The position numbers and the translations under genes were made by a program. A model generated the notes under the pieces. It saw nothing but the letters and a program-made list of their open reading frames with translations, did no database searches and was not told the origin of the DNA. DNA of 64,000 nucleotides from an uncultured Gemmiger sp. (GTDB taxonomy: Bacteria; Bacillota; Clostridia; Oscillospirales; Ruminococcaceae): positions 1-64,000 of the forward strand of contig CAKSUQ010000010.1 of the NCBI GenBank assembly GCA_934502625.1, read 5' to 3'. Positions 16,815 to 23,978 of the stretch are shown here, piece by piece. Numbering within the stretch: position 1 is the first letter of the stretch; each line of letters starts with the position of its first letter.

Positions 16815-18034
16815 GAGGCAACGACATCGCCGCCTGCACGGTGATCGCGCTCGGCGTCGGCGGTGTACTGCTCAGCGCCCTGCTGGGCATCGGCAACGAG
16901 CCGGTAACGCTGCCAGCCGTCAACCCGCAGCCCGTCGTTGTCGAGACACCCCTGCCGGAACCGACCGCCACCCCCGCGCCGACACCGGAACCAACGCCCA
17001 CCGTCGAGACTGTGCACTTTTCCGCCACCGGCGACGACCTCATCCACGACGGCATCTATCTGCAGGCAAAAGAGCGCGGCGGCGACCATTACGATTTTGA
17101 CGCTGCCTACGCGGCCATGCAGGGCTACTACGACCAGTTCGACGTGAACTGGCTCAATCAGGAGACACTCGTCAACGACGAGTTCGCCGCCAGCGGCTAC
17201 CCGATGTTTTCGACGCCCGGCTCCATCACCGACACGCTGTATAACCTCGGCTTCCGGGTGTTCAGCCTGTCCAACAACCACAGCTACGACAAGGGTGCAG
17301 CGGGCATCGAGGCCTCGATGGCGCACTGGGCAGCCATGCCCGACGATGTCGTCACGATGGGCTTCTATAATCTCGAAACCTACGACAACTATGCCTACCA
17401 GACCGTCAACGGCATCACGTTCGGGTATCTTTCCTACACCGAGCACACGAACGGTCTGCCGACGCCATCCGGCGCAGAGTACGGCGTTGTCTACCTCGAC
17501 GACCACGAGACGATTGCAAAGCAGATCGCCGATATGCGCCCCAACTGCGACGTACTGATCGTCAGCGCCCACATGGGCACAGAGGGCACGCACGAGATCA
17601 ACGATTTCCAGCGCGAGACTGCGCAGTGGCTGGCCGATCAGGGCGTCGACCTCATCATCGGCACTCACCCCCACGTGGTACAGAACGCCGAGTGGCTGAC
17701 CGGCGCAAACGGAAATACGACCTTCATCGTCTACAGTCTGGGCAACTTCATCAACGCGCAGTCCTCGCCCGATAACGTCATCGGCGCAGTTCTGGATGTC
17801 TACTTTGACAAGACGACCCAGCCCGACGGCAGCGTGAGCATTGCCATCCGCGACCCGAAGCTGCACTGCGTCGTCAGCCAGTATGAGGACGGGTATAAAA
17901 ATATCCGCATCATCCCCTACAGCCAGTACACCGACGAGCTGGGCGCGGCGCACGGCGTGTTCACCCTCTCCCGCGAATACATTGAAAGCGTGCTTTACGG
18001 CGCGATCGACGAACAATTTATTACGTTGGATTGA
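16811..18034 (+). CDS. CapA family (poly-gamma-glutamate synthesis-like) metallophosphoesterase-fold protein
   Basis: A 407-residue exported protein. An N-terminal membrane helix (about 8-28) is followed by a Pro/Thr/Glu-rich linker (about 35-65) and a CapA domain. Landmarks are 'SATGDDLIHDG', 'SLSNNHSYDKG', 'VSAHMGTEG', 'GTHPHVVQ' and 'VYSLGNF'. The family has a calcineurin-like fold and is linked to surface polymers, but the activity of stand-alone members is uncertain. The ATG at 16811 overlaps the dapB stop as ATGA; an ATG two codons earlier (16805) is equally possible. Its place in a lysine-controlled operon is unexplained unless it acts on a wall- or amino-acid-derived polymer. Confidence 0.85.
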   Translation: MRGNDIAACTVIALGVGGVLLSALLGIGNEPVTLPAVNPQPVVVETPLPEPTATPAPTPEPTPTVETVHFSATGDDLIHDGIYLQAKERGGDHYDFDAAYAAMQGYYDQFDVNWLNQETLVNDEFAASGYPMFSTPGSITDTLYNLGFRVFSLSNNHSYDKGAAGIEASMAHWAAMPDDVVTMGFYNLETYDNYAYQTVNGITFGYLSYTEHTNGLPTPSGAEYGVVYLDDHETIAKQIADMRPNCDVLIVSAHMGTEGTHEINDFQRETAQWLADQGVDLIIGTHPHVVQNAEWLTGANGNTTFIVYSLGNFINAQSSPDNVIGAVLDVYFDKTTQPDGSVSIAIRDPKLHCVVSQYEDGYKNIRIIPYSQYTDELGAAHGVFTLSREYIESVLYGAIDEQFITLD

Positions 18035-18051
18035 CAGAAAGGAAGATTTGT

Positions 18052-18507
18052 ATGTACGGTGTCAGCAAAATCAGCAGCGAGCAAAACATCATGCTCACCA
18101 CCTTTCCCGGTGCGCAGTACAGCGCACAGAGTCTCGCCGAGCATCTTGACGTTTTCGCCAAGGCCGGTATTGTGGTAGACATGATCTGTCAGAGTGCCCC
18201 GCGCGGCGCGGCGGTGGATTTCAGCTTCACGACGAGCTATGACAACTTTGCCGCCGTCATGAAGGCGCTGCCCGCTGCCGCCAAGACCAATCCCCCGCTG
18301 GTTTCCGGCGGGTACAGCAAGATCAACCTCTTTGGTGAGGAGATGGTCACAAGCTGCGGCGTTGCCGCCCGCGCACTAGCTGCCTTGGCCGGGGCAAGCA
18401 TCGAGATCGTGCTCATCACGACGAGCGACCTTGACATCTCCCTGCTCATCCGCCAGCAGGATGAGGACGCCGCTCTCGAAGCCCTGCACAAGGCGTTTGC
18501 AGTCTGA
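18052..18507 (+). CDS. Stand-alone ACT-domain protein resembling the aspartokinase regulatory region
   Basis: A 151-residue protein with two consecutive ACT-like halves: 'VSKISSEQNIMLTTFPGAQYSAQSLAEHLDVFAKAGIVVDMI' (about 3-45, described not quoted in full motif terms) and a second from about 88 with 'KINLFGEEM' and 'IEIVLITTSDLDISLLI'. This mirrors the paired ACT domains of aspartate kinase that bind lysine, but there is no kinase domain. It is the last gene of the lysine operon, 17 bp after capA-like and before a terminator. A role as lysine sensor or aspartokinase subunit is inference. The ATG at 18052 has AAAGGAAG upstream; the start at 18031 would overlap. Confidence 0.75.
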   Translation: MYGVSKISSEQNIMLTTFPGAQYSAQSLAEHLDVFAKAGIVVDMICQSAPRGAAVDFSFTTSYDNFAAVMKALPAAAKTNPPLVSGGYSKINLFGEEMVTSCGVAARALAALAGASIEIVLITTSDLDISLLIRQQDEDAALEALHKAFAV

Positions 18508-18521
18508 CGGCAATCAAAAAG

Positions 18522-18558
18522 CAGGTGCCGCCCCATTTAAAGGGCTGCACCTGTTTTT
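18522..18558. terminator. Bidirectional terminator between the lysine operon and the CPBP gene
   Basis: A GC-rich stem CAGGTGC...GCACCTG with internal GCCC/GGGC pairing and a T-run on the plus side. An A-run on the other side allows leftward use after the CPBP stop. Confidence 0.85.
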
Positions 18559-19538
18559 TATTTATTCTTGCGGTAGCACTTTGCTGCCAGAAACGGCAGG
18601 AATACACTCCCATACATGATGGCGCTGATTGCTACATCGGTCCAGCCGATGATTTGATTTGAAATATCCGCCGTACCGGTCCAGACCAGAATCATATTGT
18701 TGTTGAGGTAATGCAGCAGCACGGGCACCCAGATATTTTTGCCACATTTTTCGTAGGCGAAGGCGAAGAAAATGCCCAGCGTCACGCAGACAACAAGCTG
18801 TGCGGCAATGCTCTGCAGTGAGGTGTCGGGGCTGTAGAAGAAAAGATTCAGCGGTAAATGCCACAGCCCCCACAGCACGCCTACCGCCAGTGCGCCGCGC
18901 CGTGCGCCGAAGCGGCCTTGCAGGGCGGGCGTCAGGTAATAGCGCCAGCCGTATTCCTCACCAAAGAACGGCAGAAAGCTGAGAAAAAAGTTTGGCACCA
19001 GCGCCACGGCCATGATCCACGGGGCGGGCGTGCGCCAGTAGGCCAGATATTCAGCCCAGCTATCGCCTCCCTGCATTGCCATCGAAAGAAAGACCATAGC
19101 GGTCTTGACCGCAAGGAAATAGACGCAGATGACAAGAGCCGTCAGCAGCTTGCCGTGCAGGCGCAGGCCGCAGGCCTCGCGCTTTGTTTTTTTCTCGGTC
19201 AGCAGGAAGATCCAGCCCAGCACCGATGCGATAATGATAACAAAGTTTGCAATATTCAGCCAACCCTCCTGCGGCAGAAACGCGGACAGAACGCTCATGA
19301 CGAGCATCAGTGCAGTGGCCGCGATATGCAGGATGTAAAACCGCTTGGGCGTATCCGGCCGCCGCGCCAGCAGGAAGGCCAGCATGACACCCGCCGCCGG
19401 GTAGAACATCTGGGCGTTAGCAAAAATGCTTGTATCCTGCCCGTTCTGTAGGCAGATGTATAAGAGCGGCATCATCAGAAACGGAATTGCGTAAGCACAG
19501 AGTGCAAAGACAGTCAGTTCTTTTTTATTCGTTTTCAT
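18558..19538 (-). CDS. CPBP family intramembrane metalloprotease
   Basis: A 326-residue polytopic membrane protein with about eight helices. All CPBP (Abi/Rce1-like) signatures are present: 'EEYGWR', 'WGLWHLPL' and 'HYLNNN', which hold the Glu and His residues proposed for metal and water activation. Family members process prenylated proteins or act in bacteriocin production and immunity. It overlaps the 3' end of the small membrane protein gene and belongs to a three-gene cassette headed by an HTH regulator. AAGGAGG precedes the ATG. Confidence 0.87.
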   Translation of the reverse strand: MKTNKKELTVFALCAYAIPFLMMPLLYICLQNGQDTSIFANAQMFYPAAGVMLAFLLARRPDTPKRFYILHIAATALMLVMSVLSAFLPQEGWLNIANFVIIIASVLGWIFLLTEKKTKREACGLRLHGKLLTALVICVYFLAVKTAMVFLSMAMQGGDSWAEYLAYWRTPAPWIMAVALVPNFFLSFLPFFGEEYGWRYYLTPALQGRFGARRGALAVGVLWGLWHLPLNLFFYSPDTSLQSIAAQLVVCVTLGIFFAFAYEKCGKNIWVPVLLHYLNNNMILVWTGTADISNQIIGWTDVAISAIMYGSVFLPFLAAKCYRKNK

Positions 19539-20001
19539 CGTCGTCCTCCTTGGGATTTTCCAGTTCTGCGTGGCGTTTTTTGTAAGCCTTCATGATGAGC
19601 TGCAGTGTTGCAAAGCACAGTACCCCGGTACAGACTCCCATGATGACCGCCTGCAGCACCGCAATGCCCGCGCCAAACTCTGCAAATTTGATAAGCCCCC
19701 ATACAAACACGGCAGCACCGCCCACAACGGACACAGCCGCATTGGTTTTCGTATTCGGTTTAAGGTGACGGTCCCAGATACCGGCACGCAGATCACTTAT
19801 GACCGAATAGGCGCACCCCAGCATAAAGATAAACCATTCCGCCGCCATCTCCCGCGGGGCAAAGCCCAGCAGACTTTCGATGATAAGCGCCGCCAGCAGC
19901 AGCACCCACAGCACACAGAAGCCGCGGGACTCGATCTTCAAAAGGGTCTGTTTTTGCATTTCGTCCAGATTATCGTGCTTAAAAAATTCCTTCAGATTCA
20001 T
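19525..20001 (-). CDS. DUF6773-like small membrane protein
   Basis: A 158-residue protein. A soluble N-terminal helix (about 1-28, 'DEMQKQTLLKIESRGF') is followed by four hydrophobic segments and a very acidic C-terminus (DDDENE). It resembles DUF6773/DUF6442-type proteins often encoded beside a small HTH regulator. No enzymatic motif is visible. Starting just 3 bp after the regulator's stop and overlapping CPBP, it is clearly co-transcribed with both. Confidence 0.6.
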   Translation of the reverse strand: MNLKEFFKHDNLDEMQKQTLLKIESRGFCVLWVLLLAALIIESLLGFAPREMAAEWFIFMLGCAYSVISDLRAGIWDRHLKPNTKTNAAVSVVGGAAVFVWGLIKFAEFGAGIAVLQAVIMGVCTGVLCFATLQLIMKAYKKRHAELENPKEDDDENE

Positions 20002-20004
20002 CGC

Positions 20005-20202
20005 TCATTCCTCCCAGAACAGCTCATCCAGCGTCTTGCCCAGCACCCTGCAGATGCTGCGGCAAAGGTTGATCGTGGGGTTATACTCCCCTTTTTCAAT
20101 GGCGTTGATGGTTTGGCGGGACACGCCTACCGCCGCCGCCAGCGCCGCCTGCGTCATATCTTTTTCGGCGCGGGCGGCCTTCAGCTTCAGATTTTTTGCC
20201 AT
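20005..20202 (-). CDS. XRE/Cro-type HTH regulator
   Basis: A 65-residue single-domain regulator. The helix-turn-helix is 'MTQAALAAAVGVSRQTINAIEKG' spread over residues 16-38, followed by 'YNPTINLCRSICRVLGKTLDELFW'. This is the typical autorepressor size. It is first in the operon, with a promoter carrying spaced direct repeats that could be its operator. GAAAGG precedes the ATG. Confidence 0.93.
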   Translation of the reverse strand: MAKNLKLKAARAEKDMTQAALAAAVGVSRQTINAIEKGEYNPTINLCRSICRVLGKTLDELFWEE

Positions 20203-20234
20203 GCCTTTCTTTCCTTTCCTCTTGCTGTGCTCTT

Positions 20235-20276
20235 ACTATACCATGCGCCTTACATTGTGTCAAGTATATATTACAT
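20235..20276 (-). promoter_or_regulatory. Promoter and candidate operator of the XRE-DUF6773-CPBP operon
   Basis: Minus strand TTGACA (complement of 20258-20263), 17 bp, TATAGT (complement of 20235-20240). Two ATGTAA direct repeats (complements of 20250-20255 and 20271-20276), 21 bp apart, flank the -35 box on the same face of the helix. Confidence 0.75.
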
Positions 20277-20310
20277 TTTGAAAGCTATATTTTGCATATA
20301 AAACCCGCAC

Positions 20311-20339
20311 TTGCGGCGAATCGCGCGCTGTGCTATGAT
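20311..20339 (+). promoter_or_regulatory. SigA-type promoter of nadE
   Basis: TTGCGG (20311-20316), 17 bp, TATGAT (20334-20339), 35 bp before the nadE ATG. Confidence 0.65.
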
Positions 20340-20373
20340 AGTTTTTATAGATTATGATAAAGGAAGTTTGGCC

Positions 20374-22305
20374 ATGAAGTACAGCTTTCCCGCTTTTGAA
20401 AATGGTTTTATCCGCGCCGCCGCAGCCAGCCCCGCGCTGCGTGTGGCCGACTGCACCTATAACGCCGACCAGATCATCGGCGTCATGCACGAATATGCCG
20501 AGAAGAACGTCCAACTGCTCTGCCTGCCGGAGTTTGCACTGACCGGCTACACCTGCAGCGACCTGTTCTTGCAGGACACGCTGCTGCGCGGCGCAGAGGA
20601 CGGCCTTGCTGCGATTTTAAAGGCCAGCGAGGGACTGAACCTCGTCGTCCTCGTCGGCCTGCCGGTGCGCCATAACGGCAAACTGTACAACTGCGCGGCC
20701 GTGCTGTGCAATGGTGAGCTGCTCGGCCTTGTGCCGAAAGTCCACCTGCCCAACTACGGCGAATTTTACGAGAAGCGCCATTTCATCTCTGGCATGGCCG
20801 AGCCGGAATGCATCGAGCTGGCCGGGCAGGAGACGCTGATTGGCACGAACCTGCTGTTTGCCTGCAAGCAGATGCCTGCCTTTGTGCTGGCTGCCGAAGT
20901 GTGCGAGGATCTGTGGGCGCCCATCCCGCCGAGCTGCGCCCACGCGCTGGCCGGAGCGACGGTCGTCGCAAACCTGTCCGCCAGCGACGAGACGGTCGGC
21001 AAGGCCGCCTACCGCCGCGACCTCGTCTGCGGGCAGAGTGCCCGCCTGCTGTGCACCTATCTCTATGCGGACGCCGGCCACGGTGAGAGCACGACCGACA
21101 TGACATTCGCCGGGCACAACCTGATTGCCGAGAACGGATGCCTGCTGGCCGACGCTGCGCCGTTCATGGGCGCGGATGCCGTGACCGAACTTGACCTCGG
21201 CCGTATGGTGCAGGAGCGCCAGCGCAACACGACCTTTATGCCGCAGACGGCCGGGTATACGACGGTGAAATTTGAGCTGCCGCCGGTGGAATTTGCCCTG
21301 ACGCGCCCGGTGTCCCGCACACCGTTTGTGCCGCAGGACACTGCCACCCGCGCCGAGCGATGCGAGCTGATTTTGCGCATTCAGGCCGAGGGGCTTGCCA
21401 AGCGGATGGAGCACACCCACGCCAAGTGCGGCGTGCTGGGCATCTCCGGCGGGCTGGACAGCTGCCTTGCCCTGCTGGTGGCCGTGCGCGCCTGCAAGGT
21501 GCTGGGGCGCGACGCCAAGGACATCGTGGCACTGACGATGCCCTGCTTTGGCACAACGAAGCGTACCCGGTCGAACGCGGAAATCCTCTGTGAGGCGCTG
21601 GGCGTGACGTTTGATGAGATCAACATCACCGAGACCGTCAAGAGCCACTTTGCCGACATCGGCCAGCCCGCCGACAAGTATGACGTCACCTTTGAAAACT
21701 GCCAAGCCCGTATGCGCACGCTGGAACTGATGGACTACGCCAACAAGAACGGCGGCTTCGTCATCGGCACCGGCGATTTGAGCGAGCTGGCGCTGGGCTG
21801 GGCGACCTACAACGGCGACCACATGAGCATGTACGGCGTCAACACCGGCGTGCCGAAGACGCTGGTGCGCCACATTGTGCAGTATGTGGCCGACACCTGC
21901 GGAGACGCCACGCTGCGGGACGTGCTGGTGGATATTCTCGACACGCCCGTCAGCCCGGAGCTGCTGCCTACTGCCGCCGACGGCACGATTGCCCAGCAGA
22001 CCGAAAAGCTGGTGGGACCGTATGAATTGCACGATTTCTACCTCTACTACGTCCTGCGCTTCGGCTTCAGCCCGACGAAGATTTATCACCTCGCGCGCAC
22101 GGCGTTCGACGGCAAGTATGAGCCGGACGTCCTGCTGGCGTGGCTGAAGAATTTCTACCGTCGTTTCTTCGCGCAGCAGTTCAAGCGCAGCTGTCTGCCT
22201 GACGGGCCGAAGGTCGGCTCGGTCACGCTGTCCCCCCGCGGCGACTGGCGCATGCCCAGCGACGCCTGCAACACGCTTTGGATGGCGGAGCTGGAAAAAT
22301 TGTAA
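20374..22305 (+). CDS. nadE: Glutamine-dependent NAD(+) synthetase
   Basis: A 643-residue two-domain enzyme. The N-terminal nitrilase-type glutaminase has Glu in 'LPEFALTGY', Lys in 'VPKVHLPNY' and Cys in 'AEVCEDLW'. The C-terminal synthetase has the pyrophosphatase loop 'GISGGLDSCLAL'. It adenylates and amidates deamido-NAD. The ATG at 20374 was chosen because AAAGGAAG lies upstream and it is in the expected place after the promoter; the frame opens earlier at 20311. It is a single-gene transcript ending in a strong terminator. Confidence 0.96.
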   Translation: MKYSFPAFENGFIRAAAASPALRVADCTYNADQIIGVMHEYAEKNVQLLCLPEFALTGYTCSDLFLQDTLLRGAEDGLAAILKASEGLNLVVLVGLPVRHNGKLYNCAAVLCNGELLGLVPKVHLPNYGEFYEKRHFISGMAEPECIELAGQETLIGTNLLFACKQMPAFVLAAEVCEDLWAPIPPSCAHALAGATVVANLSASDETVGKAAYRRDLVCGQSARLLCTYLYADAGHGESTTDMTFAGHNLIAENGCLLADAAPFMGADAVTELDLGRMVQERQRNTTFMPQTAGYTTVKFELPPVEFALTRPVSRTPFVPQDTATRAERCELILRIQAEGLAKRMEHTHAKCGVLGISGGLDSCLALLVAVRACKVLGRDAKDIVALTMPCFGTTKRTRSNAEILCEALGVTFDEINITETVKSHFADIGQPADKYDVTFENCQARMRTLELMDYANKNGGFVIGTGDLSELALGWATYNGDHMSMYGVNTGVPKTLVRHIVQYVADTCGDATLRDVLVDILDTPVSPELLPTAADGTIAQQTEKLVGPYELHDFYLYYVLRFGFSPTKIYHLARTAFDGKYEPDVLLAWLKNFYRRFFAQQFKRSCLPDGPKVGSVTLSPRGDWRMPSDACNTLWMAELEKL

Positions 22306-22311
22306 TGGCAT

Positions 22312-22361
22312 AAAAGAACTGCCCGGAACCGTTTTTTGCATCGGTTCCGGGCAGTTCTTTT
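22312..22361. terminator. Bidirectional terminator between nadE and the rnmV-like gene
   Basis: A perfect 20-bp stem (22312-22331 with 22342-22361) with A- and T-rich ends. It overlaps the last bases of the convergent gene and ends both transcripts. Confidence 0.93.
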
Positions 22362-22950
22362 ACAATTTTTCAATTTCGGCGTTCAGCGCATCGTAGGTGT
22401 AGAGGGTATTCAGCACCTGCAAGAGTTCTTTCTTGCTCAGGCGCGGCGGCAGACCGAGACAGCGCAGCAGTACCCGGCGGTTTTCGGCGCTGTTGGCCGT
22501 GCCGGAGATGCCCCAATCGTACAAATCCGTGTACGTGATGGGGCGCGATTGTGCGGTTTGCTTCTGGCAAGTAGTTCTACTTTCCAGCGCTGTCGTCAGC
22601 CCCTGCACAATCAATTCATCGTCCACGCCCTCGACGCCGAGCAAGCCCTCCTTGCCGGGCTCGGCCTTGCGGGCTTCCTTGCCGTGAATGGCCGGGACGT
22701 AGGCCTGCAGCACGTTTTCCGCGCCGACCAGCCCTGTGACAAAGTGGCGGGTCTTAAACCCTGCCGCATCGGAATCGGTCAGGATGATCAGCCCCTGCGC
22801 GGCGGCGATGCGCTTGAGCATCTTTTGCAGCGCGCCGTCCTTGAAGACGCGGAAGCCGTCGGTTGTCAGAATCGTGCCGTCGACGATGTTTGCCAGCCGC
22901 GCGGCGTCGTATTTGCCCTCCACCAACAGGGCTTGTTCCAGTTTCAGCAT
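22360..22950 (-). CDS. Toprim-domain protein, ribonuclease M5-like
   Basis: A 196-residue protein with an N-terminal Toprim domain: Glu in 'LLVEGKYDAARL', and 'ILTDSDAAGFKTRHF' supplying the DxD metal ligands. The C-terminal part resembles DUF4093 ('TYTDLYDWGISGT', 'RRVLLRCLGLP'). Both features occur in RnmV, which matures 5S rRNA in Firmicutes. This version is longer and may be a paralogue. The start overlaps the holA stop (TGATG), with GGGAGGG as ribosome site. Confidence 0.8.
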   Translation of the reverse strand: MLKLEQALLVEGKYDAARLANIVDGTILTTDGFRVFKDGALQKMLKRIAAAQGLIILTDSDAAGFKTRHFVTGLVGAENVLQAYVPAIHGKEARKAEPGKEGLLGVEGVDDELIVQGLTTALESRTTCQKQTAQSRPITYTDLYDWGISGTANSAENRRVLLRCLGLPPRLSKKELLQVLNTLYTYDALNAEIEKL

Positions 22951-23978
22951 CATGCCCTCCCGGCCAGCGCCAACTCGCACAGCGCCTTCTGCATCAGCAG
23001 GTCAGCGTCCAGCTTGCTGCTTTTCAAATCGGTGTCGAGTTGCTGCAAAATGTGCAGGCAGCGCTCCAGCTGGGCGCGCTTAAAGCGCGAGGCCGTTTTC
23101 TCGGTAGAATTCAGGCGGTAGTTCCAGTTGCCGCTGTAGCCGAAGTCTTTGGCGACGTCGCCGAGGCTGCGGCGGCTGCGGCGCCCCAGCAGCACGCGGT
23201 ACAGATCAAGATAGTTGCTGATGAGCGCGCCGGTAATCATGACGGGGTCGTTCTGCAAGGCCAGCAGCGTTTTCAGTTTTTCCTGCGCTTTTTCTGCTTG
23301 CCCGCTGGTGACGAGCTTGACCATATCGAAGGTGTCGGCGTCCAGCGTCACGGTACCGAGCTGCTGCACCATCTGCGGCGTGATGACGCCGTAGCCGGAC
23401 AGAGCGGCCAGCTTTTCGACCTCGTTGCGCAGAAGGAACTGATCCTCACCGCAGCGGATCAGCAGGGCATTTTCCGCACCCGGCGCAAACGACGCGCCGC
23501 TCTCCTTCGCCCAATCTCGCGCCATTGCCTGCAAGGCGCTGCCGGTGGGCTTGTTGATCTGGACGCAGTAGCCGAGCTTTTCGCAGCAGGAAATCAGCTT
23601 TTGCTCCCGCTTGCCGGGGCGCAGCTTACCGTACCGCTCCTCCACAAGTGCGGTCATAACGAAAATTGCATTCTCGGTGTCGGCCAGCGTGTCGCACAAC
23701 TCCTGCAAGTCCTTATCAGAGTAGGTCGACGGGCGGATCAGCGGCATCAGCACAAGACGCCGTCCGCCGAAGAACGAGATCGTACCGGCAGCCAGCACGA
23801 TCTCCTCCACCGAGGGGGTCGGTCCGTCCAGCACGGTCGTCTCCGGGTCATCTTGGTTCAGATATTTCAGCGCCTTCTGCGCAGCGGAATGGACAAGCGC
23901 CTCGTCCGACGCGTAAAAACAGTAAAGCCCGCAACCGGCTTTCAGGCGTTTTTCCATCTCTTTTTCACTGTACAGCAA
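22950..23978 (-). CDS. holA: DNA polymerase III subunit delta
   Basis: A 342-residue clamp-loader subunit. It has the expected three-domain layout with 'YLLR' replaced by 'GLYCFYASDEALVHSA' at the N-terminus, 'VLDGPTPSVEEIVLAAGTISFFGGRRLVLM' style motif I region, and the C-terminal collar helices. It overlaps comEC by 14 bp and the rnmV-like gene by one base, an arrangement (comEC-holA) common in Firmicutes. Confidence 0.9.
   Translation of the reverse strand: MLYSEKEMEKRLKAGCGLYCFYASDEALVHSAAQKALKYLNQDDPETTVLDGPTPSVEEIVLAAGTISFFGGRRLVLMPLIRPSTYSDKDLQELCDTLADTENAIFVMTALVEERYGKLRPGKREQKLISCCEKLGYCVQINKPTGSALQAMARDWAKESGASFAPGAENALLIRCGEDQFLLRNEVEKLAALSGYGVITPQMVQQLGTVTLDADTFDMVKLVTSGQAEKAQEKLKTLLALQNDPVMITGALISNYLDLYRVLLGRRSRRSLGDVAKDFGYSGNWNYRLNSTEKTASRFKRAQLERCLHILQQLDTDLKSSKLDADLLMQKALCELALAGRA

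Noticed and set aside
20617..22341. A 574-residue open frame opposite nadE
   Set aside because: Antisense shadow of a clear NAD synthetase, with His/Arg/Gln-rich composition typical of such shadows.
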